Source: Rhodoflexus caldus
GTDB taxonomy: Bacteria; Bacteroidota; Bacteroidia; Cytophagales; Thermoflexibacteraceae
DNA: 64,000 nucleotides
Assembly (NCBI RefSeq): GCF_021206925.1
Contig: NZ_JAJPRF010000008.1
Coordinates: 1 to 64,000, forward strand
Reading direction: 5' to 3'
Each line of letters starts with the position of its first letter. The first letter of the stretch is position 1. Below the pieces are notes generated by a model. That model saw only the letters and a list, made by a program, of their open reading frames with translations. It ran no database searches and was not told the origin of the DNA. Shown here one piece after another: positions 32,541 to 41,263 of the stretch. A program made the position numbers and the translations under genes.

Positions 32541-33404
32541 TTACTTGAAAGTGATTTGGGCGCACTCAAACTCGAACAGATACTTGCGGATAATGATGCC
32601 GAGTGCCTCTTTTTGTTCTAAGGCAGCCCCAATCAGTTCGGGTTCTATGACACTTTTTCCGCATTGTTTGTCATCTTTTAACAAATAGAGCTGTCCGGTG
32701 GCCATCCATTTGAACTCATAATTGCTGATGCGTATCAGGTAGGTTTTTTGGCGCGGGTCGCATTCCTGAATTTCAAAAACTACGGTTGAGGCGCGGTAGT
32801 TGCTTCCGGCAGGCATGGTTATTTTGGCCGAAACATTGGAGGAGGCCTTGGAAGCAAAGATTTCGCACAAACAAGTCCCTCGGAATTTCTCTGTTTCAAT
32901 CATCAGCGAACGGATGTCTACAATGCGCCACTGGGTTTCGTCCACTTTGCGCAACAGCACGCTGAGGTGTTCGTCGCCTCTGACGAGGTCTTTGCCTTTT
33001 ACCTGCCAAGTAAACTCTATGTGAATATTGGCATAGATGGTGTGGGAGCGCTGATGAATGGTTTCCATTTTTTTGAAGGTGCGCACAACATCGGAAGAGC
33101 CCTCTACGTGCATTCGCCGCAGAAATTGCAGCCAGTCGGTAACATCGCCGCTGCGGCTTTTTTTGTTGCCGCTGAGTGCCACGGTATTGACTTCAAACGT
33201 AAGACCGGGGTCAGTAACGGCCATTATGGTTTTCAGTTGCTCCTCTGTTTTTGCCCCTTGCGAAGTATAGCTTCGGGCAAAAAGCTGCAACATGCGCTCG
33301 GCCTCTCCCACAACGGGCTTCTGTGCCGAAAGTGCCGAGCAAATGCCAAATAAAAGAGGCAACAGCAGACTTTGCAGGATGCTATGTCGTGCCATTGCCT
33401 TCAT
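32541..33404 (-). CDS. Secreted protein, paralogue of the next gene
   Basis: A 287-residue protein with a signal peptide (about 1-27, ending ALSAQ). The mature part has an NTF2-like look: a helix-rich first half with conserved aromatic and charged positions (WQVKGKDLVRGDEHLSVLLRKVDETQWRIVDIRSL), followed by KFRGTCLCEIFASK and a beta-rich tail. The neighbour at 33426 has the same order (DEKLRGDCFCELFESK, then EKEQAIMLILRE), so the two arose by duplication. No family name can be given. Confidence 0.7.
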   Translation of the reverse strand: MKAMARHSILQSLLLPLLFGICSALSAQKPVVGEAERMLQLFARSYTSQGAKTEEQLKTIMAVTDPGLTFEVNTVALSGNKKSRSGDVTDWLQFLRRMHVEGSSDVVRTFKKMETIHQRSHTIYANIHIEFTWQVKGKDLVRGDEHLSVLLRKVDETQWRIVDIRSLMIETEKFRGTCLCEIFASKASSNVSAKITMPAGSNYRASTVVFEIQECDPRQKTYLIRISNYEFKWMATGQLYLLKDDKQCGKSVIEPELIGAALEQKEALGIIIRKYLFEFECAQITFK

Positions 33405-33425
33405 AAATTAAGCAGGTAATTAATG

Positions 33426-34325
33426 TTACTTTTTGCGCATTTTGATATTGGCGCAACCTTCTTTGTAATTCACCTCACGCAAAATAAGCATAATTGCCTG
33501 TTCTTTTTCAGCAGCCACCCCGGGAAGTGTTACGGCAGCGGGGGCTATGCTGGATGCTTTGGCATCGCGTTGCGGGGTGTAGGAGATTTCGCCTGAGTCT
33601 GCCCACTGATAAACCGTATTCCCCGAGCGAATGATTCTGCCGTCTGCCTTTTGTACAAATTCAAAATTTTGGAGGTCTTCGGTGTATCCTCTGCCGCCGG
33701 GTACGGTGGTTTTGGTTACAAAGTTACCGGGCTTAGACTCGAAAAGTTCGCAGAAACAATCGCCACGCAGTTTTTCATCTTCAATGTTGATGCTGTTGTA
33801 ATACACGATTTTCCAGTCGTTGCCGAATTTCTTGAAAACCAATGCTACTTGTTCCCTTCCTTTTTCCCATACGCTGCCGTCGCGTTCAATCTGATATTCG
33901 GCCGTGTAAACTACCGAGCCGATATCATCGGTGGAGTGTTCGGCGGCAATACCTGTCAGTTTATAGTTCAGATTGAGGTTTTCTGCATTGGCGAGCTTGG
34001 TAAGGTATTCATCAAAACTCTGATAGTCGCCGGTGAAACTGCGATACTTGCCACTAACGTTGGAGTTGAACAAAGAGGCAGATACTTTTTCATGCATAAA
34101 CTTCAACACTGACGACTTGTCTTTGGTTTGGGTAAATTTCCCGTAATTTTCCACAAAGCTGATGGTAAGTTTTTTAACCTCCGAATCGGCAGGTTTTTTA
34201 GCCGTTGTTGAAGTCGTAGATGTTGTTGTCGTTCCCTTTTTGGGTTGGGCTATAGCCGCCTGCACGTTCCAAAAACAGCCTGCCGCCAACAGGTAAAACA
34301 GGCAGCGTTTCAATGAGTGTATCAT
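33426..34325 (-). CDS. Secreted protein, paralogue of the previous gene
   Basis: The ATG at 34325 (MIHSLKRCLFYLL) begins a normal signal peptide ending near IAQP; the longer frame from 34394 is not signal-like at its start. 299 residues with a Thr/Ser-rich low-complexity stretch right after the signal (TTTTSTTSTTAKK), then an NTF2-like region (YTAEYQIERDGSVWEKGREQVALVFKKFGNDWKIVYYNS) and the shared block LRGDCFCELFESK. Ends in a basic KMRKK tail. Gap to the next gene is 21 nt, so both are probably cotranscribed. A TAGCTTTG box lies at 34353-34360 on this strand. Confidence 0.7.
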   Translation of the reverse strand: MIHSLKRCLFYLLAAGCFWNVQAAIAQPKKGTTTTSTTSTTAKKPADSEVKKLTISFVENYGKFTQTKDKSSVLKFMHEKVSASLFNSNVSGKYRSFTGDYQSFDEYLTKLANAENLNLNYKLTGIAAEHSTDDIGSVVYTAEYQIERDGSVWEKGREQVALVFKKFGNDWKIVYYNSINIEDEKLRGDCFCELFESKPGNFVTKTTVPGGRGYTEDLQNFEFVQKADGRIIRSGNTVYQWADSGEISYTPQRDAKASSIAPAAVTLPGVAAEKEQAIMLILREVNYKEGCANIKMRKK

Positions 34326-34455
34326 ACGATTTTCGTGTGTAGTTTGTCTATGCAAAGCTAAGTTAAAACAATTCACCGATAAGTACCGCATCATCTGATA
34401 TTTTACCGATTTTAAGCCGCTAAATTTGCAGGAGCCATTCTGAACCCTATCTGTT

Positions 34456-36126
34456 ATGTTGCCACTGCAACTTTCACATCGCTATTTGCTGCTCCTTTCG
34501 TTGGTGGCCGGCCTCTTGCTCGGCCTTGCGTGGTATGCACCTACCGCATGGCTGATTTTCATCGGATTTGCCCCTTTGTTTGCCATAGAGTACATCATTC
34601 GCCGCAGCGAGGCGAAGCGTTATCTATTACTTTGCTTTGGTTACAGCTATCTCGCCTTTCTGATTTGGAATATAATAGCCACGTGGTGGCTGTGGAATGC
34701 TTCTCCTGCCGCCTCCATATTTGCTTTTACGGCCAATGCAGCGCTCATGGCAGGTACTTTAACGCTGTTTCATGCAGCAGTGAGGGCATCTTCGGATAAG
34801 TTTGGCTATTTGCTGTTTGTCGTTCTTTGGATGTCGTTTGAATATTTTCACCACCATTGGGGCTTTTCGTGGCCTTGGCTGACGCTGGGAAATGTTTTTG
34901 GCTTTATGCCCTCATGGGTGCAGTGGTATGAATACACCGGTACGCCCGGGGGCACGCTTTGGGTAATTGCCGTTAATTTGATGGTGTTTGAAACCTTTTG
35001 GAAAGCCCCTCGCCTCTGGAAACTCAACGCAGTACTTGCAATATTGATGATTGCCGTGCCGGTGGCTGCATCGCTCGTGGTTTATTACAATCACAAAGAA
35101 CGCGGGCCGGCAGTGGAGGTAACAGTTGTTCAGCCCAACCTTGACTGCTATGCTGAAAAGTTTGACTATAACGCTAAAACGGGGCAAGTCAATACAGGAT
35201 TAACTTATGTGCCTTACGAGGAGCAGGTAGCACGATTTATTAACCTGAGTAAGAGCAAGATAACACCACAAACAGCCTTTGTTCTCTGGCCGGAAACCTC
35301 ACTCCATCAAACTTTTGTGGAAGAAAGCAATTTTACGATACTGACAGCTCCCTATCCGATGTCGGAAGTCGGAAAGTTTAAGAGGCAGTATCCGCAACTC
35401 AGCCTGATGACAGGTGCCGATACGTACATCGCGTTCCACCCCGACAGCCTGCCCGACCGCCCTACGGTGCGCAAAGGCAGCGGTATGGGGTATGAGATTT
35501 TCAATACGGCTGTTTTTATAGGCGAGGATACAACGGTGCAATATTACCACAAGTCTAAACTGGTGGTAGGGGTTGAATCTAACCCGCTTGCAAGTGTGTT
35601 TAAATGGATTGATAACAGCCTGATGTTGAATCTGGGGGGCGTAGTTGGCAACTTAGGCAGTCAAGAACAACGAACCGTTTTTTTCAACCGCGACAGCATC
35701 GGCATTGCTCCGATTATCTGCTACGAATCCGTGTACGGTGATTTTGTTACGGAATACGTGCAGAAGAAAGCCAATATTCTGGGAATTATAACCAACGACG
35801 GTTGGTGGGGCAATACCCCCGGCCATGTACAGCATCTGGCGCTTGCAAGCCTGCGTGCCATAGAAACGCGCCGCAGCATTGCCCGCGCTGCCAATACGGG
35901 TATTTCGGGTTTTATCAACCAACGCGGCGATATTATTTCGCGCATTCCATACAACGAAATGGGGGCAGCCACTATGTCCATCCATGCCAACAGCGGCATG
36001 ACCTTATACGCCCGTATAGGTGATGCACTCTATCGGCTGGCAGCTTTTCTGGCCGGTTTTATGGTACTTTCGGCGTTTGTAAGGCGTAGAGTAAGGGGGA
36101 TTACGCCGCCAAAGAAGAATCTGTAA
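34456..36126 (+). CDS. lnt: Apolipoprotein N-acyltransferase
   Basis: Adds the third acyl chain to lipoproteins in the inner membrane. 556 residues: N-terminal membrane helices (about 10-210), then a periplasmic nitrilase domain with catalytic Glu280 (LWPETS), a Lys near 366-368 (YYHKSKLV) and Cys422 (APIICYES), plus a last helix near 528-545. All catalytic residues are present. A TAAATTTG box (34421-34428) is a likely -7 element. Lipoproteins elsewhere in the window (for example 5729-6169, 7086, 27340) would be substrates. Confidence 0.95.
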   Translation: MLPLQLSHRYLLLLSLVAGLLLGLAWYAPTAWLIFIGFAPLFAIEYIIRRSEAKRYLLLCFGYSYLAFLIWNIIATWWLWNASPAASIFAFTANAALMAGTLTLFHAAVRASSDKFGYLLFVVLWMSFEYFHHHWGFSWPWLTLGNVFGFMPSWVQWYEYTGTPGGTLWVIAVNLMVFETFWKAPRLWKLNAVLAILMIAVPVAASLVVYYNHKERGPAVEVTVVQPNLDCYAEKFDYNAKTGQVNTGLTYVPYEEQVARFINLSKSKITPQTAFVLWPETSLHQTFVEESNFTILTAPYPMSEVGKFKRQYPQLSLMTGADTYIAFHPDSLPDRPTVRKGSGMGYEIFNTAVFIGEDTTVQYYHKSKLVVGVESNPLASVFKWIDNSLMLNLGGVVGNLGSQEQRTVFFNRDSIGIAPIICYESVYGDFVTEYVQKKANILGIITNDGWWGNTPGHVQHLALASLRAIETRRSIARAANTGISGFINQRGDIISRIPYNEMGAATMSIHANSGMTLYARIGDALYRLAAFLAGFMVLSAFVRRRVRGITPPKKNL

Positions 36127-36408
36127 AATTCAAGATTCATCATTGGGGCAGCATCTGCCACAGCGGATAAACAGCCACATTGATAGCACACAAATACGCA
36201 AGGCTTTTAATTAGGTGAGAAATTAACGTGTTCTTTTTTACCGCAGAGTGCGCAAAGGTTTAACCGCAGTGTACACAAAGAAAAAATTCATCATAAAAAC
36301 ACTCAGCAGCTCTTCGCGTAATACTCAGCGGGCTTTGCGGTAAATTTGAAAGAACGTTTTAAATTGCTCGCTTACTTTTATGTGCTTGCGGCGAATGACT
36401 GCTTGCTT
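36127..36408. other. Intergenic region containing repeat copy 2
   Basis: Between lnt and the patatin gene, convergent. Most of it is the dispersed repeat; the remaining ~100 bp show no gene, promoter or terminator I can support. Confidence 0.5.
36230..36374. repeat. Dispersed intergenic repeat, copy 2
   Basis: About 145 bp beginning GTTCTTTTTTACCGCAGAG and ending GTTTTAAATTGCTCGCTTA, sharing ordered blocks with 21783-21905. Its own ends are inverted: GTTCTTTTTTACCGC at the start and GCGGTAAATTTGAAAGAAC near 36338-36356. It looks like a non-autonomous, partly palindromic element. Confidence 0.65.
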
Positions 36409-37407
36409 TCAATTGCCTACTCTTTGGGGGGGCGTATGAGCACTTTTCTGTAATAGTTTCACCAATTCCCTGATTTCTTCGCGCTTGTCTATCAGCATAT
36501 TTTCGGCTGCAATTTTCAACATGCGCAAATTTTCGGGTGAGGCATCATCCATAGCAGTATTGTCGGGGTGCAGCGTTGTCTGAAAGCGTATGTATCGGCT
36601 GCCTTTTCTGTCTTGAAACAGATAATCTGCCTGATAGTCGGCAAGTTCGCTGCCGCCACCCATCAGAATGTCAATCAAAGGCTTTATCCAACTGACTGCG
36701 CCCCAGTTTTTGGCATCGTCGTAGCGGATGGGCTTTTCTAATGTGCCCGTGCCAATGGAAACCAGCAAGATATTTTTAGGTTTGGCTTTCATGGCCTCCA
36801 CATACGCACAAATAGACGGATTGTTGGCTATTACGCCGCCATCTATCAACGCCAAAAAGTCATTTACCCCTTTGTTTATTTTTGAAGGTTCAAAGTAGGT
36901 AGGGGCAGCCGATGTGGAGCGGGCAATTTGCCACAGCAGGTAATCGTCGGCAGCGTTTTCTTTTGCCTTTGTGCTCTTGAAAAAAAACGGGCGGCGGCGT
37001 TCTATCTCATAGGCTGATATAATGACATTGGGCGAACAATCTTTCAGGCGACTGTTGCCAAAATATTGTTTCAGTACCGACTCTATACCCTCGGCAGCGT
37101 ACATCTCCTCAAATAATCCACTGTTGGCAAAGGGCAGCATTGATTTTTTGAAGATTGTTTGCCCGTGCTGCTCATAAAGGGCTGCGAGGTCTTTGGCTGC
37201 AAATTTGGGTTTGCCTGCCTTGTCGCGGAGTGCAAGCCCGAGCGCCAAAATGCCGCCTGTAGATGTTCCGGCAATGAGGTCAAACTGTTCGGCTATCGGT
37301 TTGCCGATTTGTTGTTCAAGTTCTGTCAGTAATATGGCCGGAATAATGCCCCGTATGCCGCCTCCGTCAATGGACAAAATGCGGAATATTTTAGCGTCGG
37401 TACTCAT
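36409..37407 (-). CDS. Patatin-like phospholipase
   Basis: The ATG at 37407 gives 332 residues; a TTG at 37434 is unlikely. Oxyanion-hole motif DGGGIRG at 14-20, nucleophile elbow GTSTG at 47-51 (Ser49), and the dyad Asp in ALIDGGVIANNP near 183. The product is a soluble CapV/plant-patatin-like lipase that releases fatty acids from phospholipids. Some relatives are CBASS effectors, but no nucleotide cyclase is nearby, so a metabolic role is more likely. Followed upstream by a Crp-family regulator on the same strand. Confidence 0.9.
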   Translation of the reverse strand: MSTDAKIFRILSIDGGGIRGIIPAILLTELEQQIGKPIAEQFDLIAGTSTGGILALGLALRDKAGKPKFAAKDLAALYEQHGQTIFKKSMLPFANSGLFEEMYAAEGIESVLKQYFGNSRLKDCSPNVIISAYEIERRRPFFFKSTKAKENAADDYLLWQIARSTSAAPTYFEPSKINKGVNDFLALIDGGVIANNPSICAYVEAMKAKPKNILLVSIGTGTLEKPIRYDDAKNWGAVSWIKPLIDILMGGGSELADYQADYLFQDRKGSRYIRFQTTLHPDNTAMDDASPENLRMLKIAAENMLIDKREEIRELVKLLQKSAHTPPQRVGN

Positions 37408-37465
37408 GTGCGAGGTTTGTTTATCGGCTTTCAATTTGCAAAAAATTGCCGCAAAAACCTAAAAA

Positions 37466-38050
37466 TCAATGACATTCGCGCGCCAATGCTGCCCGAATGC
37501 GGCTTAGTGCCTCTTGCGTGATGTTCAGGAATGAGGCAATATATCCCAGATTCACTCGGTTGGTGATGTTGGGATAAACAGCGAGCAGTGCTTCGTAGTG
37601 TTCTCTTGCGGAAAGAAATTGCAGGCGATGGGTGCGTTCTTCGGCCTGAAAAATATGTTGTTCCAAAAACAGGCGGTACAGTCGTTCCACTTCGGGATAA
37701 TTGTTCAGCAATTCCTGCCACGTTTGGTAATGAATAGCCAAGCAGGAGCAATCTTCCAATGCCTGAATAGATTGTCGGGCAGGTTGTTGGGTAATGAAAC
37801 TGCGCAAATCAACCACCATATCACCTTCAAAGGAAAACCAAAGTGTTTTTTCCTTGCCGTCCGGTTGCTGCATCCAGTCTCTGACAGCCCCTTGTTCAAG
37901 AAAGAAAATATGGCGGCAGATTTGCCCTTCTTTAACCAAACATTCCCCTTTTTTGAAACTGCAAGGCAAAAAACTTTCCACCACATGTGCATGTACGGTG
38001 GGCGGCAACGTATAAACCGCTTTCAGTGCCATGTGGATATCCGCCTTCAT
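37466..38050 (-). CDS. Crp/Fnr-family transcriptional regulator
   Basis: A 194-residue protein. Cyclic-nucleotide-binding-like domain (about 20-120, with FKKGECLVKEGQICRHIFFLEQGAVRD), a dimerisation helix, and a C-terminal helix-turn-helix with IASFLNITQEALSRIRAAL (about 170-190). The recognition helix is of the short Bacteroidota type, and the domain lacks the Cys cluster of Fnr, so oxygen sensing by Fe-S is unlikely. Effector and targets unknown. It lies 58 nt upstream of the patatin gene on the same strand. Confidence 0.85.
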   Translation of the reverse strand: MKADIHMALKAVYTLPPTVHAHVVESFLPCSFKKGECLVKEGQICRHIFFLEQGAVRDWMQQPDGKEKTLWFSFEGDMVVDLRSFITQQPARQSIQALEDCSCLAIHYQTWQELLNNYPEVERLYRLFLEQHIFQAEERTHRLQFLSAREHYEALLAVYPNITNRVNLGYIASFLNITQEALSRIRAALARECH

Positions 38051-38056
38051 GGGTTA

Positions 38057-39121
38057 TTACTTTTCTTCTTCTGCCAGTCCGTAGAAACTGCCAATAGCGT
38101 TGCGTTTGGCTTTGAGCCACTCGCCTACATTTTTGCGCTGCCAAAATTCCAGCCCCACCTTTTCCTTGTATTGTTTGCCTTCTTTGTCGCGCAGTAGCAA
38201 TTGATAAGTTTCGGTGCGGTTGCCTTCCCGCCAGTCGTTGCCGGGCAAGGGTTCTTTGGGGAATTGGGGTTGCTTATCTGCTCCTGTGGCCTTGGCAGTG
38301 TGGTCTACCGTCCACCGATAAATTTCATACTTATACTTGGTCTGGAAAACGGGCACTTGCTTGTAAACAGGTTCTTCGTAAGTTTCTTTGCGATTTTCGT
38401 AAACGGGTTTGTCGCAGTACACATCTTCAAAGTAACCGTTGCCTAAGTCTTTTTTGCCACAGCGGACGCGTTTGGTGCCTGTCTGTACGCGCACGGTGCG
38501 GGTCTTGGTTTGATAGCCGGTCAGCACCTGATTGTAGTGGTGCACATCCTGCCGCTGCGAAATCAGTTTTGCACCCGAAGGCAACTGCCAGTCTTCTTCA
38601 ATAAACGGGCGATTTTGTTCAATGGCCACGGTGCGTTCCCATTCGTGCCCTACCACTTCCACTTCAAAGCCGCGCGGCTTGAACATGTACCACAAGAAAA
38701 AAACAGCCAGCAGCACAAACGACCAGACCACGATGCGGTACTTGCGGCGGTAGCGGGCTTTATTATCGGCCGGATTGAACTTTGGCGGTGGAGTAGGCGC
38801 GGTCTCCTGACGCTGAGGCTCATCATCATATATCACTTTTTCGGTGCGGGCGATGTCTTCGTGGTTGCGCTCGTTACCACAGGCTTTGCACGCGGTATCC
38901 GTTGCTTTGTTGTCAGCGCCGCAGTAATCGCAGCGCCAGTCAGCACCTGCTTTTGCCTGCCGTACCTTGTCCGCATCGGTTACTTCGTCCGCATCTTCGG
39001 GCAGATAGAATGCAACATCTTTGCCTCGAGGCGAGCCGCAACCCACGCAATGGGTATCAGGCCCTAAATTGCCTTTCAAGCCACATACCGGGCAGTCCCA
39101 TCTGCCTACTCTGATTGTCAT
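38057..39121 (-). CDS. Membrane protein with two RanBP2-like zinc fingers
   Basis: The ATG at 39121 gives 354 residues; the 39187 start is not family-like. Two zinc-binding modules of the W-x-C-x2-C-x10-11-C-x2-C type: Trp8, Cys10, Cys13, Cys25, Cys28; and Trp62, Cys64, Cys67, Cys78, Cys81, the second with the N of the RanBP2 pattern (CGADN). One membrane helix (about 129-147) follows, then a ~200-residue soluble region with a CGKK...VYCDKP cysteine pair and many Tyr/Lys/Glu. The fingers would be cytoplasmic. Function unknown. Stop lies 6 nt before the Crp-family gene start. Confidence 0.75.
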   Translation of the reverse strand: MTIRVGRWDCPVCGLKGNLGPDTHCVGCGSPRGKDVAFYLPEDADEVTDADKVRQAKAGADWRCDYCGADNKATDTACKACGNERNHEDIARTEKVIYDDEPQRQETAPTPPPKFNPADNKARYRRKYRIVVWSFVLLAVFFLWYMFKPRGFEVEVVGHEWERTVAIEQNRPFIEEDWQLPSGAKLISQRQDVHHYNQVLTGYQTKTRTVRVQTGTKRVRCGKKDLGNGYFEDVYCDKPVYENRKETYEEPVYKQVPVFQTKYKYEIYRWTVDHTAKATGADKQPQFPKEPLPGNDWREGNRTETYQLLLRDKEGKQYKEKVGLEFWQRKNVGEWLKAKRNAIGSFYGLAEEEK

Positions 39122-39215
39122 AACGTATCGTTTACCTGATTCAGGACTTGAAGTTACTATTTTCGGCAGAAAAACAGCGGCTTTCAATCCGAGTTGGGAT
39201 AAAAAATCGGATAAA

Positions 39216-39248
39216 ACAAAAAAACCGCCTCAGCACTTGAGACGGTTT
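39216..39248 (-). terminator. Rho-independent terminator after tRNA-Arg
   Basis: Minus strand stem 39238-39248 with 39222-39232 (11 bp, one G:T wobble), then a run of seven or more T. It directly follows the tRNA. Confidence 0.85.
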
Positions 39249-39252
39249 AGCG

Positions 39253-39326
39253 TGTTCTCGGCAGGACTCGAACCTGCAACCTTCTGATCCGTAGTCAGAT
39301 GCTCTATCCAATTAAGCTACGAAAAC
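39253..39326 (-). tRNA. tRNA-Arg (ACG)
   Basis: 74 nt with acceptor stem GTTTTCG/CGAGAAC (one G:U), discriminator A, D arm GCTTAATTGGATAGAGC, anticodon loop CTACGGA (anticodon ACG, normally read as inosine at the wobble position) and T arm GCAGGTTCGAGTCCTGC. CCA not encoded. Confidence 0.95.
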
Positions 39327-39340
39327 AGCGTTTGATGCCA

Positions 39341-39370
39341 CAAAACTATATGCTTCGCAGAATTTTGCAA
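39341..39370 (-). promoter_or_regulatory. Promoter of tRNA-Arg
   Basis: Minus strand TTG (39368-39370), 19 nt, TAGTTTTG (39341-39348), 15 nt before the tRNA 5' end. Confidence 0.65.
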
Positions 39371-39523
39371 GCAATTTCGCAATGAAAAATAATGACAAGA
39401 CACTAATTGCCTGAAAATGAAAGACATTATTTTTGCAGGCCGATTGGCTATGTCATTTTGTCAGCCTTGGGCTTTGTGGCAAGCGAATTGATGCGCTAAT
39501 AATGCTAAAATCTGACTGTAATC

Positions 39524-40084
39524 ATGGAAGAAAATACAAACGATATTCACAACGAACATAACGACAACAATACATCGGCCGAAACTTCTCAGGAACATCA
39601 TGAAGGCATTGCAGCGCACGTGCCCGAGCCTGAACCGATAGAAAAACTGCGCGATGACCTGAACGAAGCGAAGGATAAGTACCTGCGCCTCTATGCCGAT
39701 TTTGAGAATTATCGCAAGCGTGTGGCTAAGGAAAAAATAGATTTTCTGACAACGGCCAACGAAGAACTCATCATAAAGTTGTTGCCTATTCTGGACGATT
39801 TTGAGCGTGCACAAAAGTCAATGTCGGCCGATGAGCACACAAGCGAAGTTGCCCGTCAGGGTTTTGAGTTGATTTATGCCAAATTTGTTAAAGTACTGGA
39901 AAGCAAAGGATTAAAGGCAATGACTGCCAAAGGCGAAAACTTTAATCCTGATTTGCATGAAGCTATTACCCAATTCCCTGCGCCTTCTGACGACATGAAA
40001 GGGAAAGTAATTGATGAGGTAGAAAAAGGTTACATGTTGGGCGAAAAAGTAATCCGTTTTGCGAAGGTTGTAGTGGGAGCATAA
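39524..40084 (+). CDS. grpE: Nucleotide exchange factor GrpE
   Basis: A 186-residue protein: a long N-terminal coiled-coil region (about 10-80) and a C-terminal beta domain with [25 protein letters not shown] and the signature [17 protein letters not shown]. It releases ADP from DnaK. A -7 type box TATTTTTG (39428-39435) lies about 90 nt upstream. Followed by dnaJ after 23 nt; dnaK is not in the window. Confidence 0.96.
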   Translation: MEENTNDIHNEHNDNNTSAETSQEHHEGIAAHVPEPEPIEKLRDDLNEAKDKYLRLYADFENYRKRVAKEKIDFLTTANEELIIKLLPILDDFERAQKSMSADEHTSEVARQGFELIYAKFVKVLESKGLKAMTAKGENFNPDLHEAITQFPAPSDDMKGKVIDEVEKGYMLGEKVIRFAKVVVGA

Positions 40085-40107
40085 TAATAAAAAACAAGTT
40101 TGAAGTG

Positions 40108-41244
40108 ATGGCAGCCAAAAGAGACTATTACGATATTTTAGGCGTAGAGAAAAATGCCTCAGCCGAGGAAATCAAAAAGGCATACAGAAGAACCGCCATT
40201 AAATATCACCCCGACAAAAATCCGGGCGATAAAGAGGCAGAGGAGAAATTCAAAGAAGCAGCCGAAGCCTACGAAGTGCTTAGCAACCCCGACAAGAGGG
40301 CGCGCTACGACCGCTTTGGTCATCAAGGCGTAAACAATGGCGGCTTTGGCAGCGGCGGTGTCAATATGGAAGATATCTTCTCTCAGTTTGGCGATATCTT
40401 CGGGGGCAGCCCTTTTGGCGATATTTTTGGCAGCGGCAGACGTTCCACCCGTCGGAAAGGAACCAACCTGCGCATCAAACTCAAACTTACCCTTCAGGAA
40501 ATTGCCAACGGCGTTGAAAAGAAAATTAAAGTACGCCGTCAGGTAGCTTGCAAAAGTTGTGAAGGAACAGGTGCTAAAAACGGAACCTCATTTACCAACT
40601 GTACTACGTGCAATGGTTCAGGACAAATTAAACAGGTGGTCAATACCATGCTGGGGCAGATGGTTTCCGCCAGCACTTGCCCTGCCTGTGGCGGCGAAGG
40701 TAAAATCATCAGCGAACGTTGCGGCAGTTGCGGCGGCGACGGAACTACTCTGGAAGAGGAAGTAATCCCAATTAAAATACCCGCAGGCGTAGAAGAGGGT
40801 ATGCAATTGCAAATGAACGGCAAAGGCAACTTCCCTCCGCGCGGCGGTGTGCCCGGCGACTTGTTGGTGGTTATTGAAGAAGAGGAAGATGCACTCTTGA
40901 AGCGCGAAGGTACCAACGTACATTTTGACCTGCATTTGAGTTTTATTGATGCTGTTCTGGGTACTTCCGTAGAAGTTCCTACAATTGACGGTAAAGCAAA
41001 AATTGACATTGCGGCAGGTACGCAAAGCGGCAAAGTATTGCGCCTGAAAGGAAAAGGCATCAAGGAGTTGAACGGATACGGCACAGGCGACCAATTGGTG
41101 CATGTCAATATCTGGACTCCTAAAAATTTGACCAAAGAAGAACGTGCACTGTTGGAAAAACTCCGCGATTCGCCTAATTTCAAACCCAATCCCGACAAAG
41201 CCGACAGGAGCTTTTTTGACCGAATGAGGGAATATTTTCAATAA
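40108..41244 (+). CDS. dnaJ: Chaperone DnaJ
   Basis: Full-length type I Hsp40; the ATG at 40108 gives 378 residues. J domain with HPD (about 35), a Gly/Phe region (70-110, GGFGSGGVN), four zinc repeats [24 protein letters not shown] and CGSCGGDG (about 148-210), then the substrate-binding C-terminal domains. All cysteines are in place. Directs DnaK to unfolded clients in the cytoplasm. Forms an operon with grpE. Confidence 0.97.
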   Translation: MAAKRDYYDILGVEKNASAEEIKKAYRRTAIKYHPDKNPGDKEAEEKFKEAAEAYEVLSNPDKRARYDRFGHQGVNNGGFGSGGVNMEDIFSQFGDIFGGSPFGDIFGSGRRSTRRKGTNLRIKLKLTLQEIANGVEKKIKVRRQVACKSCEGTGAKNGTSFTNCTTCNGSGQIKQVVNTMLGQMVSASTCPACGGEGKIISERCGSCGGDGTTLEEEVIPIKIPAGVEEGMQLQMNGKGNFPPRGGVPGDLLVVIEEEEDALLKREGTNVHFDLHLSFIDAVLGTSVEVPTIDGKAKIDIAAGTQSGKVLRLKGKGIKELNGYGTGDQLVHVNIWTPKNLTKEERALLEKLRDSPNFKPNPDKADRSFFDRMREYFQ

Positions 41245-41263
41245 AGAGATAACCACGTAAAAA

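Noticed and set aside
36409-37407. CBASS defence operon around the patatin
   Set aside because: No cyclic-oligonucleotide synthase or associated ubiquitin-like genes are adjacent.
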